Shown here: in pieces, positions 25,876 to 34,700 of the stretch
How the letters are laid out: every line of letters begins with the position of its first letter
Numbering within the stretch: position 1 is the stretch's first letter
Assembly: GCA_026129135.1 (NCBI GenBank)
Contig: JAHCIQ010000001.1
Coordinates: 558,001-622,000, forward strand
DNA length: 64,000 bases
Source: Cyanobacteria bacterium TGS_CYA1
GTDB taxonomy: Bacteria > Cyanobacteriota > Vampirovibrionia > Obscuribacterales > Obscuribacteraceae
Direction: 5' to 3'
The notes under the pieces: model-generated
Told to the model about the DNA's origin: nothing
What the model saw: only the letters and a program-made list of their open reading frames with translations
The model's database searches: none
Made by a program: the position numbers and the translations under genes

Positions 25876-27981
25876 TTAAATCTCGATTTTTAGTTTCGGC
25901 ATTTCTTTGGTGACGCGCACTTCGCCAGTGGCAGTCTTTTCGCGCACTAATAATTTCTGAGCGATATGATCCATCATATTCTCGATGCGAATATACCCAA
26001 CTATTTTTCGCGATTCCAAATTTTCGACTACAGGCACCACTTTAAAGCCGTGTTCACGCATAGTCATTATAGCGAGCGCTGCGCTGTCTTCAACAGTAAT
26101 AGCAATTGGATTCTGTACCATAATATCTTTGGCGCAGATATTCATCTCTGCACCTTCTGGAAGTGCTGCGGCCACTTCGATTGAACGCAACAAATCAGAG
26201 CGGGTAATCATACCGATTAAGCGTCCGTCGTCATCAGTCACTGGCAAAAAATCAAGTCTGCCTTCATTCAATTTGTGGATTGCATCAACCACGTGATGAC
26301 CAGCATGGAGTGGTGTTTCTTTTAGTGGCTGAATCAAAGTCCTTAGTGGAATGTGCTCCAGTACCTCGCGAACTTCGTGCAAACTCTTCCAAATATTCGT
26401 GCGGCGATTCATTGCTTTTAGAACAGCATCTTTTAAAGGACTCAGTGAAGTCGATATCTGGTTAAATACATTTGATCCCATCACTGTTACTTCGAGATCC
26501 GTTCTTGCACGCACTGTAGCTGAGCGCGGACGATCGTCTAATAAAGCGCCTTCGCCAAAGAAATCTCCTGGACCAAGAACGGCGATTAAGTCTTCGCCTT
26601 CGCCATTCATTTTTTTACGACCGACTTCGGCTTCGCCACGTTCGATTACGAAAAATTCAGTTCCAGCTTCGCCTTCTTCAATTACAGAGTCGCCGGCAGA
26701 GTAGAATGCACGCCAGATGCGTTTTGATCTATCCGCCTTCATATGAGCAAGCGTGCGGGGGAAAACGAGGTCGCAAGCCCATTCAAGACCGACTTTCACT
26801 ATTTGAAAAACAGATGGCAGCTTCATCAAATAGACACCACGCCAGATAAACCAGGCGCAAAAACCAGATAGACGAAGTCCCATAATGTCTGCGACGGCAT
26901 CGTATCCGCCTATCGCGCACATAGAGCCCATCATTTTATAGTGGAACGCTTTAGTAGGGCGTTTTTCGATTGTGGCAATTATATTGTCTGCAACTTGTTT
27001 TGCCTGGCGCTCAGCAAATTGAGCGACAGTAGGACAAATTTTTCCGTCTAGAGCATTCACAATTGCTGCGCAATCGCCAATCGCCCAGACGTTTTCGTAT
27101 CCTGGTAAAGACATGTCTGGGTTGGTGCAGATGCGACCGCGCTCTTTCTTGACGTTCAATTTTTGAATGATGGCAAGTGGACTGGTTCCAATAGTGCACA
27201 CAATGGTGGCACCATGGACATAACGTTTGTCTTTGAGTGTAATTCCAAGTGGCGTGGCGCGGCTTGCCATCGCGTTTAAGAGAATGCGAACACCAGCTTT
27301 GCTCATGCGTTCTTGAGCAAATTTTCTAAGCGACGAATCCAGTTCGGGCAAAATTTGATCGCGCGAGTGTACGACTGTAACAGAAATATCTTCTTCTTCG
27401 ATATGACTGAAAAACTTTCGGCTTCGGCGCACCAGGTCATTTATTTCGCCTGCAACTTCGACGCCTGAAAATCCAGCACCTACGATGACAAAGGATAGAT
27501 GCCATTTCTTCTGTTCTGGGTCGTCGCAAACTTCTGCTTTCTCCATCTGTTCCATGATGTGAGCTTGCAGTGCAAGAGCATCGCCTACAGTCTTAAATGA
27601 AAATGCGTGGTCGTTCATACCTGGAATGGCTGAAAGATCCACTTTGTTTCCCGCGGCAATGACGAGGTAATCGAAACTCATTTTACGTCTGGTTTCATCG
27701 TATGCTTCATACTCGATGCAGCGTGTATCGAGGTCGATGGATAAAACACATTCGGTCCGACACCAGACATCTTTGAGCATCTGGCGGAGTGGTGCAGAAA
27801 CGTCTTTGGGTTGAAGTGTCCCACCTGCAACACCGGCTAAAAGCGGGTGGAATACCATGTGGTTTTCTTGATTGAAAAGTACGATTTCGTACTGATTTAT
27901 TGGCAGCGCTTTGCGAAGCTTGCGGGCGCATTTGACGCCGGCAAAACCGCCTCCAATGATTAATATTCTTGGGCTCGCCAT
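25876..27981 (-). CDS. NDH-2-type NADH dehydrogenase fused to cNMP-binding and CBS domains
   Basis: 701 residues with three parts. Residues 1-~410 are a type II NADH:quinone oxidoreductase-like flavoprotein: FAD loop ILIIGGGFAGVKCARKL, NADH loop FVIVGAGFSGVEVAGEI, and the C-terminal VWAIGDCAAI with a hydrophobic membrane-associating stretch. Residues about 430-550 are a cyclic-nucleotide-binding domain with the phosphate-cassette pattern FFGEGALLDDRPRSATVRA. Residues about 570-685 are a CBS pair (LPVTDDDGRLIGMITRSDLL; KVVPVVENLESRKIVGYI). Alone, NDH-2 feeds NADH electrons to quinone without pumping protons. The tail suggests control by a cyclic nucleotide and an adenine nucleotide. This tri-part fusion is unusual; no frameshift separates the parts. 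Confidence 0.92.
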   Translation of the reverse strand: MASPRILIIGGGFAGVKCARKLRKALPINQYEIVLFNQENHMVFHPLLAGVAGGTLQPKDVSAPLRQMLKDVWCRTECVLSIDLDTRCIEYEAYDETRRKMSFDYLVIAAGNKVDLSAIPGMNDHAFSFKTVGDALALQAHIMEQMEKAEVCDDPEQKKWHLSFVIVGAGFSGVEVAGEINDLVRRSRKFFSHIEEEDISVTVVHSRDQILPELDSSLRKFAQERMSKAGVRILLNAMASRATPLGITLKDKRYVHGATIVCTIGTSPLAIIQKLNVKKERGRICTNPDMSLPGYENVWAIGDCAAIVNALDGKICPTVAQFAERQAKQVADNIIATIEKRPTKAFHYKMMGSMCAIGGYDAVADIMGLRLSGFCAWFIWRGVYLMKLPSVFQIVKVGLEWACDLVFPRTLAHMKADRSKRIWRAFYSAGDSVIEEGEAGTEFFVIERGEAEVGRKKMNGEGEDLIAVLGPGDFFGEGALLDDRPRSATVRARTDLEVTVMGSNVFNQISTSLSPLKDAVLKAMNRRTNIWKSLHEVREVLEHIPLRTLIQPLKETPLHAGHHVVDAIHKLNEGRLDFLPVTDDDGRLIGMITRSDLLRSIEVAAALPEGAEMNICAKDIMVQNPIAITVEDSAALAIMTMREHGFKVVPVVENLESRKIVGYIRIENMMDHIAQKLLVREKTATGEVRVTKEMPKLKIEI

Positions 27982-28089
27982 AGCTGAGTCATTGTAGCAC
28001 GCTCAAAGCATCGTTTTTGGCGCTGCATGCTACGTCCCTGAATGTAGAGAGTGCAGAGCGCAATCGAGAGAATTTTGGGAGGTTTTAAG

Positions 28090-28485
28090 ATGACATCATT
28101 TCTAATAAGGTTAGTTTTGCTGGCTCTTGCCTTTCATTTCATTTTACCGATGATTGGCGGTATTGAAGTTCGTGGCGGTTTCATGACTTCGATCGGGTTA
28201 GCTCTTGTATTCAGCATCTTGGGTGTTGTAGTGACCTGGTTGGCTGCTGCCATCACCGCTGTAGTTGCTGTAGGCACGCTTGGAATGGGACTTTTGATTC
28301 TCATTCCTCTTTGGATATTGGGATTCTGGTTATTGCCAGCTTACACTCTGCTTTTGACTTCAAGTGTGATGCCTTCTGCATTGAGTGTGGCGGGCTGGTG
28401 GCCTGCCGTCTGGGGAGGCTTGATTACTCTTGTGATTGGAGTCGCAACAGATAGCACTGACCGTTATGTCAAACAGCCAGTATAG
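28090..28485 (+). CDS. Small membrane protein, phage-holin-4/YvlD-like
   Basis: 131 residues from ATG 28090 with GGGAGG about 7 bases upstream; the GTG at 28051 has no such site. Four hydrophobic helices (IRLVLLALAFHFILPMIGG; ASIGLALVFSILGVVV; a Gly/Ala-rich third; a fourth near the C-terminus) match the short YvlD/holin-4_2-type superfamily by layout and the opening SFLIRLVLLALAFHF pattern. Such proteins are chromosomal membrane proteins of unclear role, often stress-linked. No phage genes are nearby. Confidence 0.6.
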   Translation: MTSFLIRLVLLALAFHFILPMIGGIEVRGGFMTSIGLALVFSILGVVVTWLAAAITAVVAVGTLGMGLLILIPLWILGFWLLPAYTLLLTSSVMPSALSVAGWWPAVWGGLITLVIGVATDSTDRYVKQPV

Positions 28486-28526
28486 ATAACAGAATTCGCA
28501 TAAAGTTCTCCCTCCCAGGAGAGGAA

Positions 28527-28567
28527 GGCTGCATTCGAGAAGTTCCTCATAGCTTCAGGATGCAGCC
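28527..28567. terminator. Hairpin between convergent genes
   Basis: Arms GGCTGCAT (28527-28534) and ATGCAGCC (28560-28567) pair perfectly, with an inner GAAG/CTTC pair. The structure sits between the stops of the holin-like gene and the sensor kinase, where both transcripts must end. No long U-tract follows, so termination is inferred from position. Confidence 0.5.
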
Positions 28568-28583
28568 CCTTATTTGGAGAGTT

Positions 28584-29675
28584 TTAGCTTACTTCTGCTA
28601 GAGCCCGGGGCAACTGGATGGTAAAAGTGGTGCCTTTTCCGCTTTTGCTTTCGCAATGTATCAAGCCCGAATGTGCTTCGATAATTTGTCTGCATACATA
28701 TAAGCCAAGTCCGGTGCCAAGCGGAAAGTCTTTCACTTTGCCTGTTTGATAAAAACGCTGGAAAAGATATTTTTGAGCAATATCAGAAATGCCCATGCCG
28801 TTATCTTCAACTGTAATGAGGGCGCTGCCGTCGTCAATTCGTACGCCAACTTTGACTTTGCCACCGTCTTGAGTGAATTTGATTGAGTTTCCAATTATAT
28901 TGAAAAGCACACGCTTGATTGCCACCATGTCACCGCGCACCTTAATGGATTCGTCCAGGATTGCACTTTCTAGTTCGAGATTTTTCAGCGCTGCAAGTGG
29001 AATTAGATCGTGAGTCGATTTTTGTACTAAACAACCAAGGTCTAAATCTTCGTATTGAAACTGAGGCGCGTTCACGTCGTATCTGTATATTTCAAGCAAA
29101 TTCATCAGCAATTGCATAACCGATTCATTGCTTCGTTTCAGCACGTTAGTAACTTCTTGCAGACGCGGATCTATTTCGCCAAAGTGTTTTTCCAAAATAT
29201 ACTGATACAGTCTATCTGTTGATATGAGCGGGTTTTTGACGTCGTGCACGAGTGTCGCCATGAAATCATCGCGCTGTTGTATGAGGCGCGAGCGTTCGAT
29301 AGCGTAGCGAATAGCGCGAGATAAGGAGCGACCATCAAGTTCTCCTTTCTCCAGGTAATCTTGTGCTCCTTCTTGCAATGCCTGGATTGCGACACTTTCG
29401 TCGTCGTTGCCAGTCATTATAATGAGCGGATGAAGCGGGGTCATTCGATGTATCCGTCTAAAAGTTTCAATGCCCGAACTGTCAGGCAGAGTCAGGTCAC
29501 ACAAAATTACATCGAAAGGTTTATTTGAAAGAAGCTCTATTCCTTTTGAAACATCATGTGCCCGTTCAAGTACAAATTTGAATGGGGCTTTGTGTTTCAA
29601 TAAAGAGCCGATGGCATGGCAGAACATGTCATCGTCTTCAATGAGTAAAATATGGAGCTCTGGCGAAGCCTTCAT
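28584..29675 (-). CDS. Receiver-histidine kinase hybrid
   Basis: 363 residues. Receiver domain about 8-125: acidic pair (LLIEDDD), phospho-acceptor Asp in ILCDLTLPDSSG, Thr in IIMTGND, Lys in YLEKGEL, all intact. HisKA at about 140-205 with the phospho-His in MATLVHDVKNPL. HATPase_c to the end, with N box NIIGNSIKFT, G1 DNGMGI and G2 GTGLGLYVC. There is no membrane segment or DNA-binding output, so it acts in the cytoplasm and passes phosphate to or from another protein. This architecture is common in cyanobacteria. No partner regulator is adjacent. No ribosome-binding site is seen before the ATG, and a terminator-like hairpin ends 20 bases upstream. Confidence 0.93.
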   Translation of the reverse strand: MKASPELHILLIEDDDMFCHAIGSLLKHKAPFKFVLERAHDVSKGIELLSNKPFDVILCDLTLPDSSGIETFRRIHRMTPLHPLIIMTGNDDESVAIQALQEGAQDYLEKGELDGRSLSRAIRYAIERSRLIQQRDDFMATLVHDVKNPLISTDRLYQYILEKHFGEIDPRLQEVTNVLKRSNESVMQLLMNLLEIYRYDVNAPQFQYEDLDLGCLVQKSTHDLIPLAALKNLELESAILDESIKVRGDMVAIKRVLFNIIGNSIKFTQDGGKVKVGVRIDDGSALITVEDNGMGISDIAQKYLFQRFYQTGKVKDFPLGTGLGLYVCRQIIEAHSGLIHCESKSGKGTTFTIQLPRALAEVS

Positions 29676-29682
29676 TTTTTTG

Positions 29683-29712
29683 CAGTTAAAAACGTCCTGG
29701 TTTTAGCCAGGA
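29683..29712 (-). terminator. Intrinsic terminator-like hairpin between sigma and sensor genes
   Basis: Read on the minus strand: TCCTGG, loop CTAAAA, CCAGGA, then CG and five T. The stem is 6 bp. It lies after the sigma-factor gene and immediately before the sensor-kinase ATG (29675), so it may end the sigma transcript or attenuate expression of the kinase. Confidence 0.5.
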
Positions 29713-29820
29713 TTGGAGAAGCATAGTGATAAAAAGTCCCGAGGAGATATCTCCATTTAAACCCATACCTGAGAATTAGGCAAGATGTTCTGACACCTAA
29801 ATTCGCCGGTCCCTATATCC

Positions 29821-30819
29821 TTAGTTTAGGTAGCTTTTCAGCTCCATTGCATTGGGATTTTTCTTCAGTTTTTTGATTGCTGTAAGCTCCATTTTTCTGA
29901 TTCTTTCTCTGCTCACTTTTAGTGAGCGCGCAATTTCTTCAAGAGTGGCTGGCTTTTTGCCATCCAGACCGAATCTTCGCACAAGAACTTCTTGTTCTCG
30001 CTCATTCAATTCCATCAATACTCTTTTGAGATCACTAATTAGTAGTGATTGCGCGGTCATCCTGTCCGGATCTTCACTACAAGGATCTGCCAGCATATCT
30101 GAAATGGTCGTATCCTGACTGTCTTTTACGGGGGCGTCGAGCGAAGTCATCGAAGCGTTCGCGGCAGCCATTGCATGTTCGATTTTATCGATAGCAATAA
30201 GCGTGTCACGCGAGATTTCTTCAAGACTTGGTGCGCGTCCGAGTTTGACCCAGAGTTGATTGATCGACTTGCGCAATTTGCTGTGCGTTTCTGTTATATG
30301 TACTGGGATGCGGATGATGCGCGCTTTATCAGCGATTGCTCGCATGATTGCCTGCCTGATCCACCAGGTTGCATAAGTCGAAAAACGACAACCCTGTCCG
30401 GAGTCGAATTTTTCTACAGCTCGCATGAGACCCAGACTTCCTTCCTGAATCAAATCAAGAAAAGTAAGTCCGCGCCCGCGATATTTTTTCGCCACGCTAA
30501 CAACCAGACGCAGATTGCACTGAATCAGACGCCGCCTGGCAATTGGATCTCCGCTTACAATTTTGCGCGCGAGATCTATCTCTTCTTTAGCCGAAAGTAG
30601 TTTGTGGCGTCCAATGTCTTTTAGATATTTGCGTAGAATATCGGCTTCATCGTCGGCGCTCATGAATCCACGCGCGCCACTATCTGCCGATGCCACTTCG
30701 CTTTCTTGAGAAGACATCGAATCTTCGAACAAACTTCCGTCTACGACAGGAAAAACTGCCGCATCAATACGCTCTTCTTTTTTCATTGCCCGAAACCAAC
30801 CAATACCTGTAAATATCAT
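29821..30819 (-). CDS. RpoD-like (group 2-type) sigma factor
   Basis: 332 residues. Region 1.2 ([19 protein letters not shown]), the 2.1-2.4 core ([52 protein letters not shown]), region 3 and region 4 ([20 protein letters not shown], then [16 protein letters not shown]) are all present. Lacking the long region 1.1, it is a group 2-like factor recognising near-consensus promoters. A Lys replaces the more common Gln in RERIRQ. The N-terminal 55 residues are unconserved. ATG 30819 is assumed; ATG 30786 is an alternative. Which promoters it serves is unknown; the group is often used in stress or stationary phase. Confidence 0.93.
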   Translation of the reverse strand: MIFTGIGWFRAMKKEERIDAAVFPVVDGSLFEDSMSSQESEVASADSGARGFMSADDEADILRKYLKDIGRHKLLSAKEEIDLARKIVSGDPIARRRLIQCNLRLVVSVAKKYRGRGLTFLDLIQEGSLGLMRAVEKFDSGQGCRFSTYATWWIRQAIMRAIADKARIIRIPVHITETHSKLRKSINQLWVKLGRAPSLEEISRDTLIAIDKIEHAMAAANASMTSLDAPVKDSQDTTISDMLADPCSEDPDRMTAQSLLISDLKRVLMELNEREQEVLVRRFGLDGKKPATLEEIARSLKVSRERIRKMELTAIKKLKKNPNAMELKSYLN

Positions 30820-30885
30820 TCCCTGGCGCTCATGTAACTCAGCGCTTAATGAAGATTCGTAATGGCTAGTATTAGATACGGTGAC

Positions 30886-31464
30886 TTACTGTTTGTTCAA
30901 AAGAGTGGTCACTTCAACCAGGCGTTTGGAGATGCGCTCTAACTCTGCCATTTGCTTGGTATCTTTTAAATTGCCATCTGAATCTATAGCTTCTTGTGCC
31001 ATTGGAATTGATAACTGATCTGGAATACAAATTACTCCAATTGATTCAAGTATCGCTCGCACTGTCACAAGCCCGCGCATTCCACCGAGCTTTCCGGGTG
31101 AGGTGGCAAATAAGCCAACCACTTTGCCCTTAAAACACTCTAGATTTTTCTCTCCTTCGAGTGGTCGAGATGCCCAGTCGATAGTATTTTTCAATACAGG
31201 AGTAATAGACGAATTGTATTCAGGACAGGAAATGATGAAGCCTTGATGTTCTTTCATCAAAGTCTTCAATTTCTTTGCATTTTCGGGAATACCCTCGCTA
31301 GCTTCTATATCGCCATCGTAAATGGGCAGGGGATAATCTTTCAAATCAACATAGGTTACCTTGGCACCTGCAGCTTCGGCTTTAGTCGCAGCCAGTTTTG
31401 CCAGTTTTTTGTTGAATGAATCTTTGCGTAGACTTCCAGCAAAGCAAAGTATTTTTGTAGTCAC
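30886..31464 (-). CDS. NADPH-dependent FMN reductase
   Basis: 192 residues from a GTG at 31464 with GGAG 6 bases upstream; the longer frame to 31509 has no ribosome-binding site. The FMN-phosphate loop (LCFAGSLRKDSFNKKL) and the SCPEYNSSITPVLKNTIDW segment are diagnostic of the ChrR/YieF-type flavodoxin-like reductases. These reduce quinones, azo dyes or metal ions with NAD(P)H. Located between the sigma factor and the bifunctional nuclease, same strand; the nuclease stop is 54 bases from its start. Confidence 0.9.
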   Translation of the reverse strand: MTTKILCFAGSLRKDSFNKKLAKLAATKAEAAGAKVTYVDLKDYPLPIYDGDIEASEGIPENAKKLKTLMKEHQGFIISCPEYNSSITPVLKNTIDWASRPLEGEKNLECFKGKVVGLFATSPGKLGGMRGLVTVRAILESIGVICIPDQLSIPMAQEAIDSDGNLKDTKQMAELERISKRLVEVTTLLNKQ

Positions 31465-31518
31465 GGCGATCTCCAGGCGAATGTAATCTTGGCCCCTAAG
31501 ATCTAGCACATACCTATT

Positions 31519-32163
31519 CTACTTGGCTTCGCTATCTCCTTCGTCGGGCGGTAATTCTATCGCTCCGGTAACGCCTGGGAGTTTAAAATCAGAGGCTTTT
31601 ACCGACTGTACGAAAGATTTGAAATCTTCGTTTTGAACGTCTTTTTCTCGTTGTCCACCAATCAGAAAATTGGCTTTTTCAAGCACCGCCGGGTTCACTT
31701 TAACGCCGAGACCTAAAAGTGTCGCAATAGCGATGGCGTCTGAAGGACGCGAGTCAAGTTTGATGGGTGCCCTGAAGTCATTTTGACTCTGGTTCTCCGC
31801 TGCCGGAGTCAAAGTTATTTGCGCCTTGAAAATATTGGATTCCAATTCGTTCACGACTACTTCGCTTACTTTGTAGCCAGTCTGGCAAATAGTATTTAGA
31901 AGTAAGTCATGAGTCAGTGGGCGCTTGGAGCTTGTGTTATTGAGTGCCAGGCTGATAGCTTTTGCCTCGGTTATTCCAACCCAAACCGGAAGGGCAATTT
32001 TTCTTTCCTGATCGCTCAAAACCACAACTGTTTCGCCTGATTTCCGGTCAAAAACAACTGTATCCACATGCATTTCTATCATTTTTATGGTGCGAGTCTT
32101 TCCCGCCTTAGTTTTGTATTTATTTGAGTGCTCAAATAACGCCATTGGAGCGCTTGCGGGCAT
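31519..32163 (-). CDS. Bifunctional nuclease (BFN/DUF151) family protein
   Basis: 214 residues. The BFN domain starts at about residue 28 (MIEMHVDTVVFD) and includes LPVWVGITEAKAISLAL and the conserved RPSDAIAIATLLGL signature. Plant and bacterial members have DNase and RNase activity and are often found with regulatory genes. A C-terminal tail of about 45 residues follows. The first 27 residues (MPASAP..., Lys-rich) are unlike the family, so the true start may be the ATG at about 32082. Confidence 0.85.
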   Translation of the reverse strand: MPASAPMALFEHSNKYKTKAGKTRTIKMIEMHVDTVVFDRKSGETVVVLSDQERKIALPVWVGITEAKAISLALNNTSSKRPLTHDLLLNTICQTGYKVSEVVVNELESNIFKAQITLTPAAENQSQNDFRAPIKLDSRPSDAIAIATLLGLGVKVNPAVLEKANFLIGGQREKDVQNEDFKSFVQSVKASDFKLPGVTGAIELPPDEGDSEAK

Positions 32164-32332
32164 TAAGCCAGCAAAGCGTCTATTTGCATCATAGCAACTT
32201 TAATTTTGCGCTGCTTGGCTAGTGCAACCCTTAAAAGTTATGACTTCGTTAAACGTGTTAATCGCAAAAACAGAGAATGCTGTATATTGAGTGTTCGCCA
32301 AGACTTCAGTTTGTCGTGAGGTAAAGTTTCTC

Positions 32333-32689
32333 ATGTCCGAAATTACAGTTTATGAAAAACCTACTTGCTCAAAGTGTCGCGAAGTCGACAAAATTTTGAG
32401 AGAAGCCGGTGCTGACTACGAAAAAATAAACTATTACACAAAGCCCCTTTCTGCCAAGAAACTGAAAGAATTGCTTGAAAAAATGGACATACCAGCTAAA
32501 GAGCTTCTTCGCAAAACAGAAGATGTATACAAAGAACTCGGCTTGTCCAAGAAAGAACTGACCGACAAAGAATACATAGACCTCATGGTCAAACACCCCG
32601 ATTTGATCCAGCGTCCTATCGTAGAGCGTGGAGAAAAAGCAGTTTTAGCAAGACCGGTTGAAAATATTCGACCTTTGCTCAAAAAATAA
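32333..32689 (+). CDS. ArsC/Spx-family thioredoxin-fold protein
   Basis: 118 residues from ATG 32333. N-terminal strand and redox motif TVYEKPTCSKCREVDKIL, with a CxxC pair where arsenate reductases carry the catalytic Cys. The C-terminal RPIVERGEKAVLARPVENI follows the ArsC pattern RPIV-x-RP. It may be an arsenate reductase or a Spx/YffB-like redox protein; the second Cys of CxxC favours the redox group. No ars genes are nearby. The neighbour at 32738 follows after 48 bases. Confidence 0.83.
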   Translation: MSEITVYEKPTCSKCREVDKILREAGADYEKINYYTKPLSAKKLKELLEKMDIPAKELLRKTEDVYKELGLSKKELTDKEYIDLMVKHPDLIQRPIVERGEKAVLARPVENIRPLLKK

Positions 32690-32737
32690 ATTGTCACCAC
32701 ATATAGTATCGCCTACCTTGCAATCGAGGATAAGTCT

Positions 32738-33925
32738 TTGAGCGAATTACTTTCAAAACAAGATTTTGCTCTGGAAGCTGTCCAGGCATTGCTCAAGAGT
32801 GGCATAGAGCAGTCGAATATTTATCTGGATTTGCTATCGTTCACCATTCAAATCAAAGGCGACAGAGGCGAAGTTTTAACCTCTATGACGCTTTCTCCTT
32901 TTTACAGACTGTATGAAAGCAAGCCCGATAATATGGACAAAATTTTGACTGAAATTGTCGAAACCAGAAAAGCGGTCGATCTTCCAGCTACATTTGAAGA
33001 AGCCAAACCTCAATTGCGACCAGTCGTGCGCATCAAGTGGTTTTATCCAAAAGATGATTTTCCTCAAATCGAGATTGGCGAACACCTTTGTGTTTTGCTT
33101 GGCATTGATACTCCAACCAATATTTTGTATTGCGACAATTACATCCTGAATCGCTGGGACTGTAAATTCGAAGAGGCAATTGATTATGCCATCGAAGAGC
33201 TGGGCAAAAACACCGAGTTTGAATTCGATACTTCACGAAGCAATCAAGATAAAGACGATGTCTGCCATTTCTTCACTATAGGAGACGATTATGCCGCATC
33301 GAGAGTAGTTTTTAGCGGAATACTCGAATCGCTCCCGGTCAAAGGAGATACTCTGGTTGTAGTGCCAAGCAAAGGCTATGTAATGGTGACCGGAACCATG
33401 GGCGAGTTTGGATTGTCACACACCATCAATGCCGTTGCCGAACTGCATGAAAAACCAGACGCCTTAGCCCCGCATTTTATGCTGCTCAAGGACGGAGCTT
33501 ATTATCCTTTCGAATTCGATGCCGAACATCAATTTTTCAAAGACACGAGCATTCTGGAAAACGAGTTTATGGAACAGCTTTACTATGCTCAAAAAGAGCA
33601 ATTGAGCTCTTCTTTTGAAAGTATTATCGGAAAACATAAATTGCTCGATTATGTAAGCAATAAAAAAGAATATTCGCTTTGCGTCGTAGAGCCTGATGAT
33701 ATTCCCGCTTCCATTCCGGCTGCAAGCGTGATTGTTTTTACCCATAATGAAGAAATGCTTGCTGCCGCACCACTTTTTCACGTTCTGAATGTAATGGGCG
33801 ACAGTGTGAAAGCACTCAATTTGTATCCTGAAAGATTCGAATTGAACAGATTTCCAAGCGAGGAAGAACTGGATCAAATTTCCAGAGTGGAAGAATTTTA
33901 CTCAGAAGAACAAAGTGAAAGCTGA
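32738..33925 (+). CDS. DUF1444 (YtpQ)-like protein
   Basis: 395 residues from a TTG at 32738 with GAGGA 7 bases upstream; no ATG fits this context. An opening alpha-helical segment is followed by beta-rich parts: LRPVVRIKWF, ICVLLGIDTPTNILYC-like strands, and a middle VVVPSKGYVMVTG. The order and the phrase DDYAASRVVFSGIL resemble the YtpQ/DUF1444 family, whose role is unknown. No membrane segment or signal is seen. The match was made by eye and is moderate. Confidence 0.6.
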   Translation: MSELLSKQDFALEAVQALLKSGIEQSNIYLDLLSFTIQIKGDRGEVLTSMTLSPFYRLYESKPDNMDKILTEIVETRKAVDLPATFEEAKPQLRPVVRIKWFYPKDDFPQIEIGEHLCVLLGIDTPTNILYCDNYILNRWDCKFEEAIDYAIEELGKNTEFEFDTSRSNQDKDDVCHFFTIGDDYAASRVVFSGILESLPVKGDTLVVVPSKGYVMVTGTMGEFGLSHTINAVAELHEKPDALAPHFMLLKDGAYYPFEFDAEHQFFKDTSILENEFMEQLYYAQKEQLSSSFESIIGKHKLLDYVSNKKEYSLCVVEPDDIPASIPAASVIVFTHNEEMLAAAPLFHVLNVMGDSVKALNLYPERFELNRFPSEEELDQISRVEEFYSEEQSES

Positions 33926-33942
33926 GTTCTAACTTTTAGTTT

Positions 33943-34572
33943 TTAAGATTTGAGTCCATGAAATTTGCAAATCAGATTGCGCATCGATTTGCTCGCTGTT
34001 TTGCCATCACCTTTTTCGAGTGCTTCTAAAACAACCATGTGTGCATCACCGAATTCGACCAGATTTTCCTGCCCAATTTTGGCTAGAATGCGCAGAAAAC
34101 GCGACTCTAGAACAACCGATTCCCAGATAGAAAATAACAATTGATTGTCGGCGGCTTGCATTATAAGTCGATGAAAAGCTGTGTCGTGCGCTGAGTAAGT
34201 AGCAAAGTCTTTTTTGCGCGCAGCATGCATGAATTTTTCGGCTTCTGCTCGAAGCTCGGCACAATTGCCTTTTAGTTTCACTGCCGCAAGCTCGCATCCC
34301 AGTTGTTCGAGCACTGAGCGTACTTGAGACGATTCTTCGAGTTCTCGTTCGGTCACGACCCTAACTCGCGTACCTTTATATGGTTCGGTTTCTACCAGGC
34401 GCATTGCTTCTAAATATCGCAACGCCTCGCGCACTGGAGCTTGAGAAGTCTCTAGTTCTTCGGCAATCTGTAACTCAATCAAACGCTCGCCTGGTTTATA
34501 AGTGCCGTTAAGAATTCGTTCTAAAAGCAATTCTTTGACCTGCACGGCGGTCGAGCTGCGCTTAAGTGCCAT
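33943..34572 (-). CDS. GntR-family (FadR/FCD subtype) regulator
   Basis: 209 residues. The N-terminal winged helix has the GntR pattern GTYKPGERLIELQIAEEL, then SQAPVREALRYLEAMRLVE. The C-terminal FCD domain has the metal-coordinating Asp/His set in SAHDTAFHRLIMQAADN and later His in DAHMVVLEALEKGD. Family members bind a carboxylic acid and repress catabolic or uptake genes. The likely operator is the palindrome at 34649-34666 between this gene and the divergent membrane protein at 34701. Stop and neighbour stop (33925) are 17 bases apart. Confidence 0.92.
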   Translation of the reverse strand: MALKRSSTAVQVKELLLERILNGTYKPGERLIELQIAEELETSQAPVREALRYLEAMRLVETEPYKGTRVRVVTERELEESSQVRSVLEQLGCELAAVKLKGNCAELRAEAEKFMHAARKKDFATYSAHDTAFHRLIMQAADNQLLFSIWESVVLESRFLRILAKIGQENLVEFGDAHMVVLEALEKGDGKTASKSMRNLICKFHGLKS

Positions 34573-34606
34573 TTGATAGCCCTTTTGGGATTTTTGACCC
34601 TATATC

Positions 34607-34666
34607 TTTACCGACTGTCTATTATCCAGTATACTGAAGTTATTAAAATCGATTATCGATAATCGA
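34607..34666 (+). promoter_or_regulatory. Promoter and palindromic operator for the 34701 gene
   Basis: TTTACC (34607-34612), 17 bp, and TATACT (34630-34635) form a weak core promoter. Just downstream is a perfect 18-bp palindrome (34649-34666) reading TCGATTATCGATAATCGA. It lies between the GntR gene and the divergent target, where a repressor would block the start of transcription. Extra ATCGA half sites follow it. Confidence 0.6.
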
Positions 34667-34700
34667 AAATCGAGCAATTCAAACGACCGGAGGTTAGGTC

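Noticed and set aside
28090-28485. Holin-like gene as a prophage mark
   Set aside because: No other phage genes; the family is also chromosomal.
29743-29754. GGAGATATCTCC palindrome as a regulatory site
   Set aside because: A lone 12-bp palindrome without promoter context or second copy.
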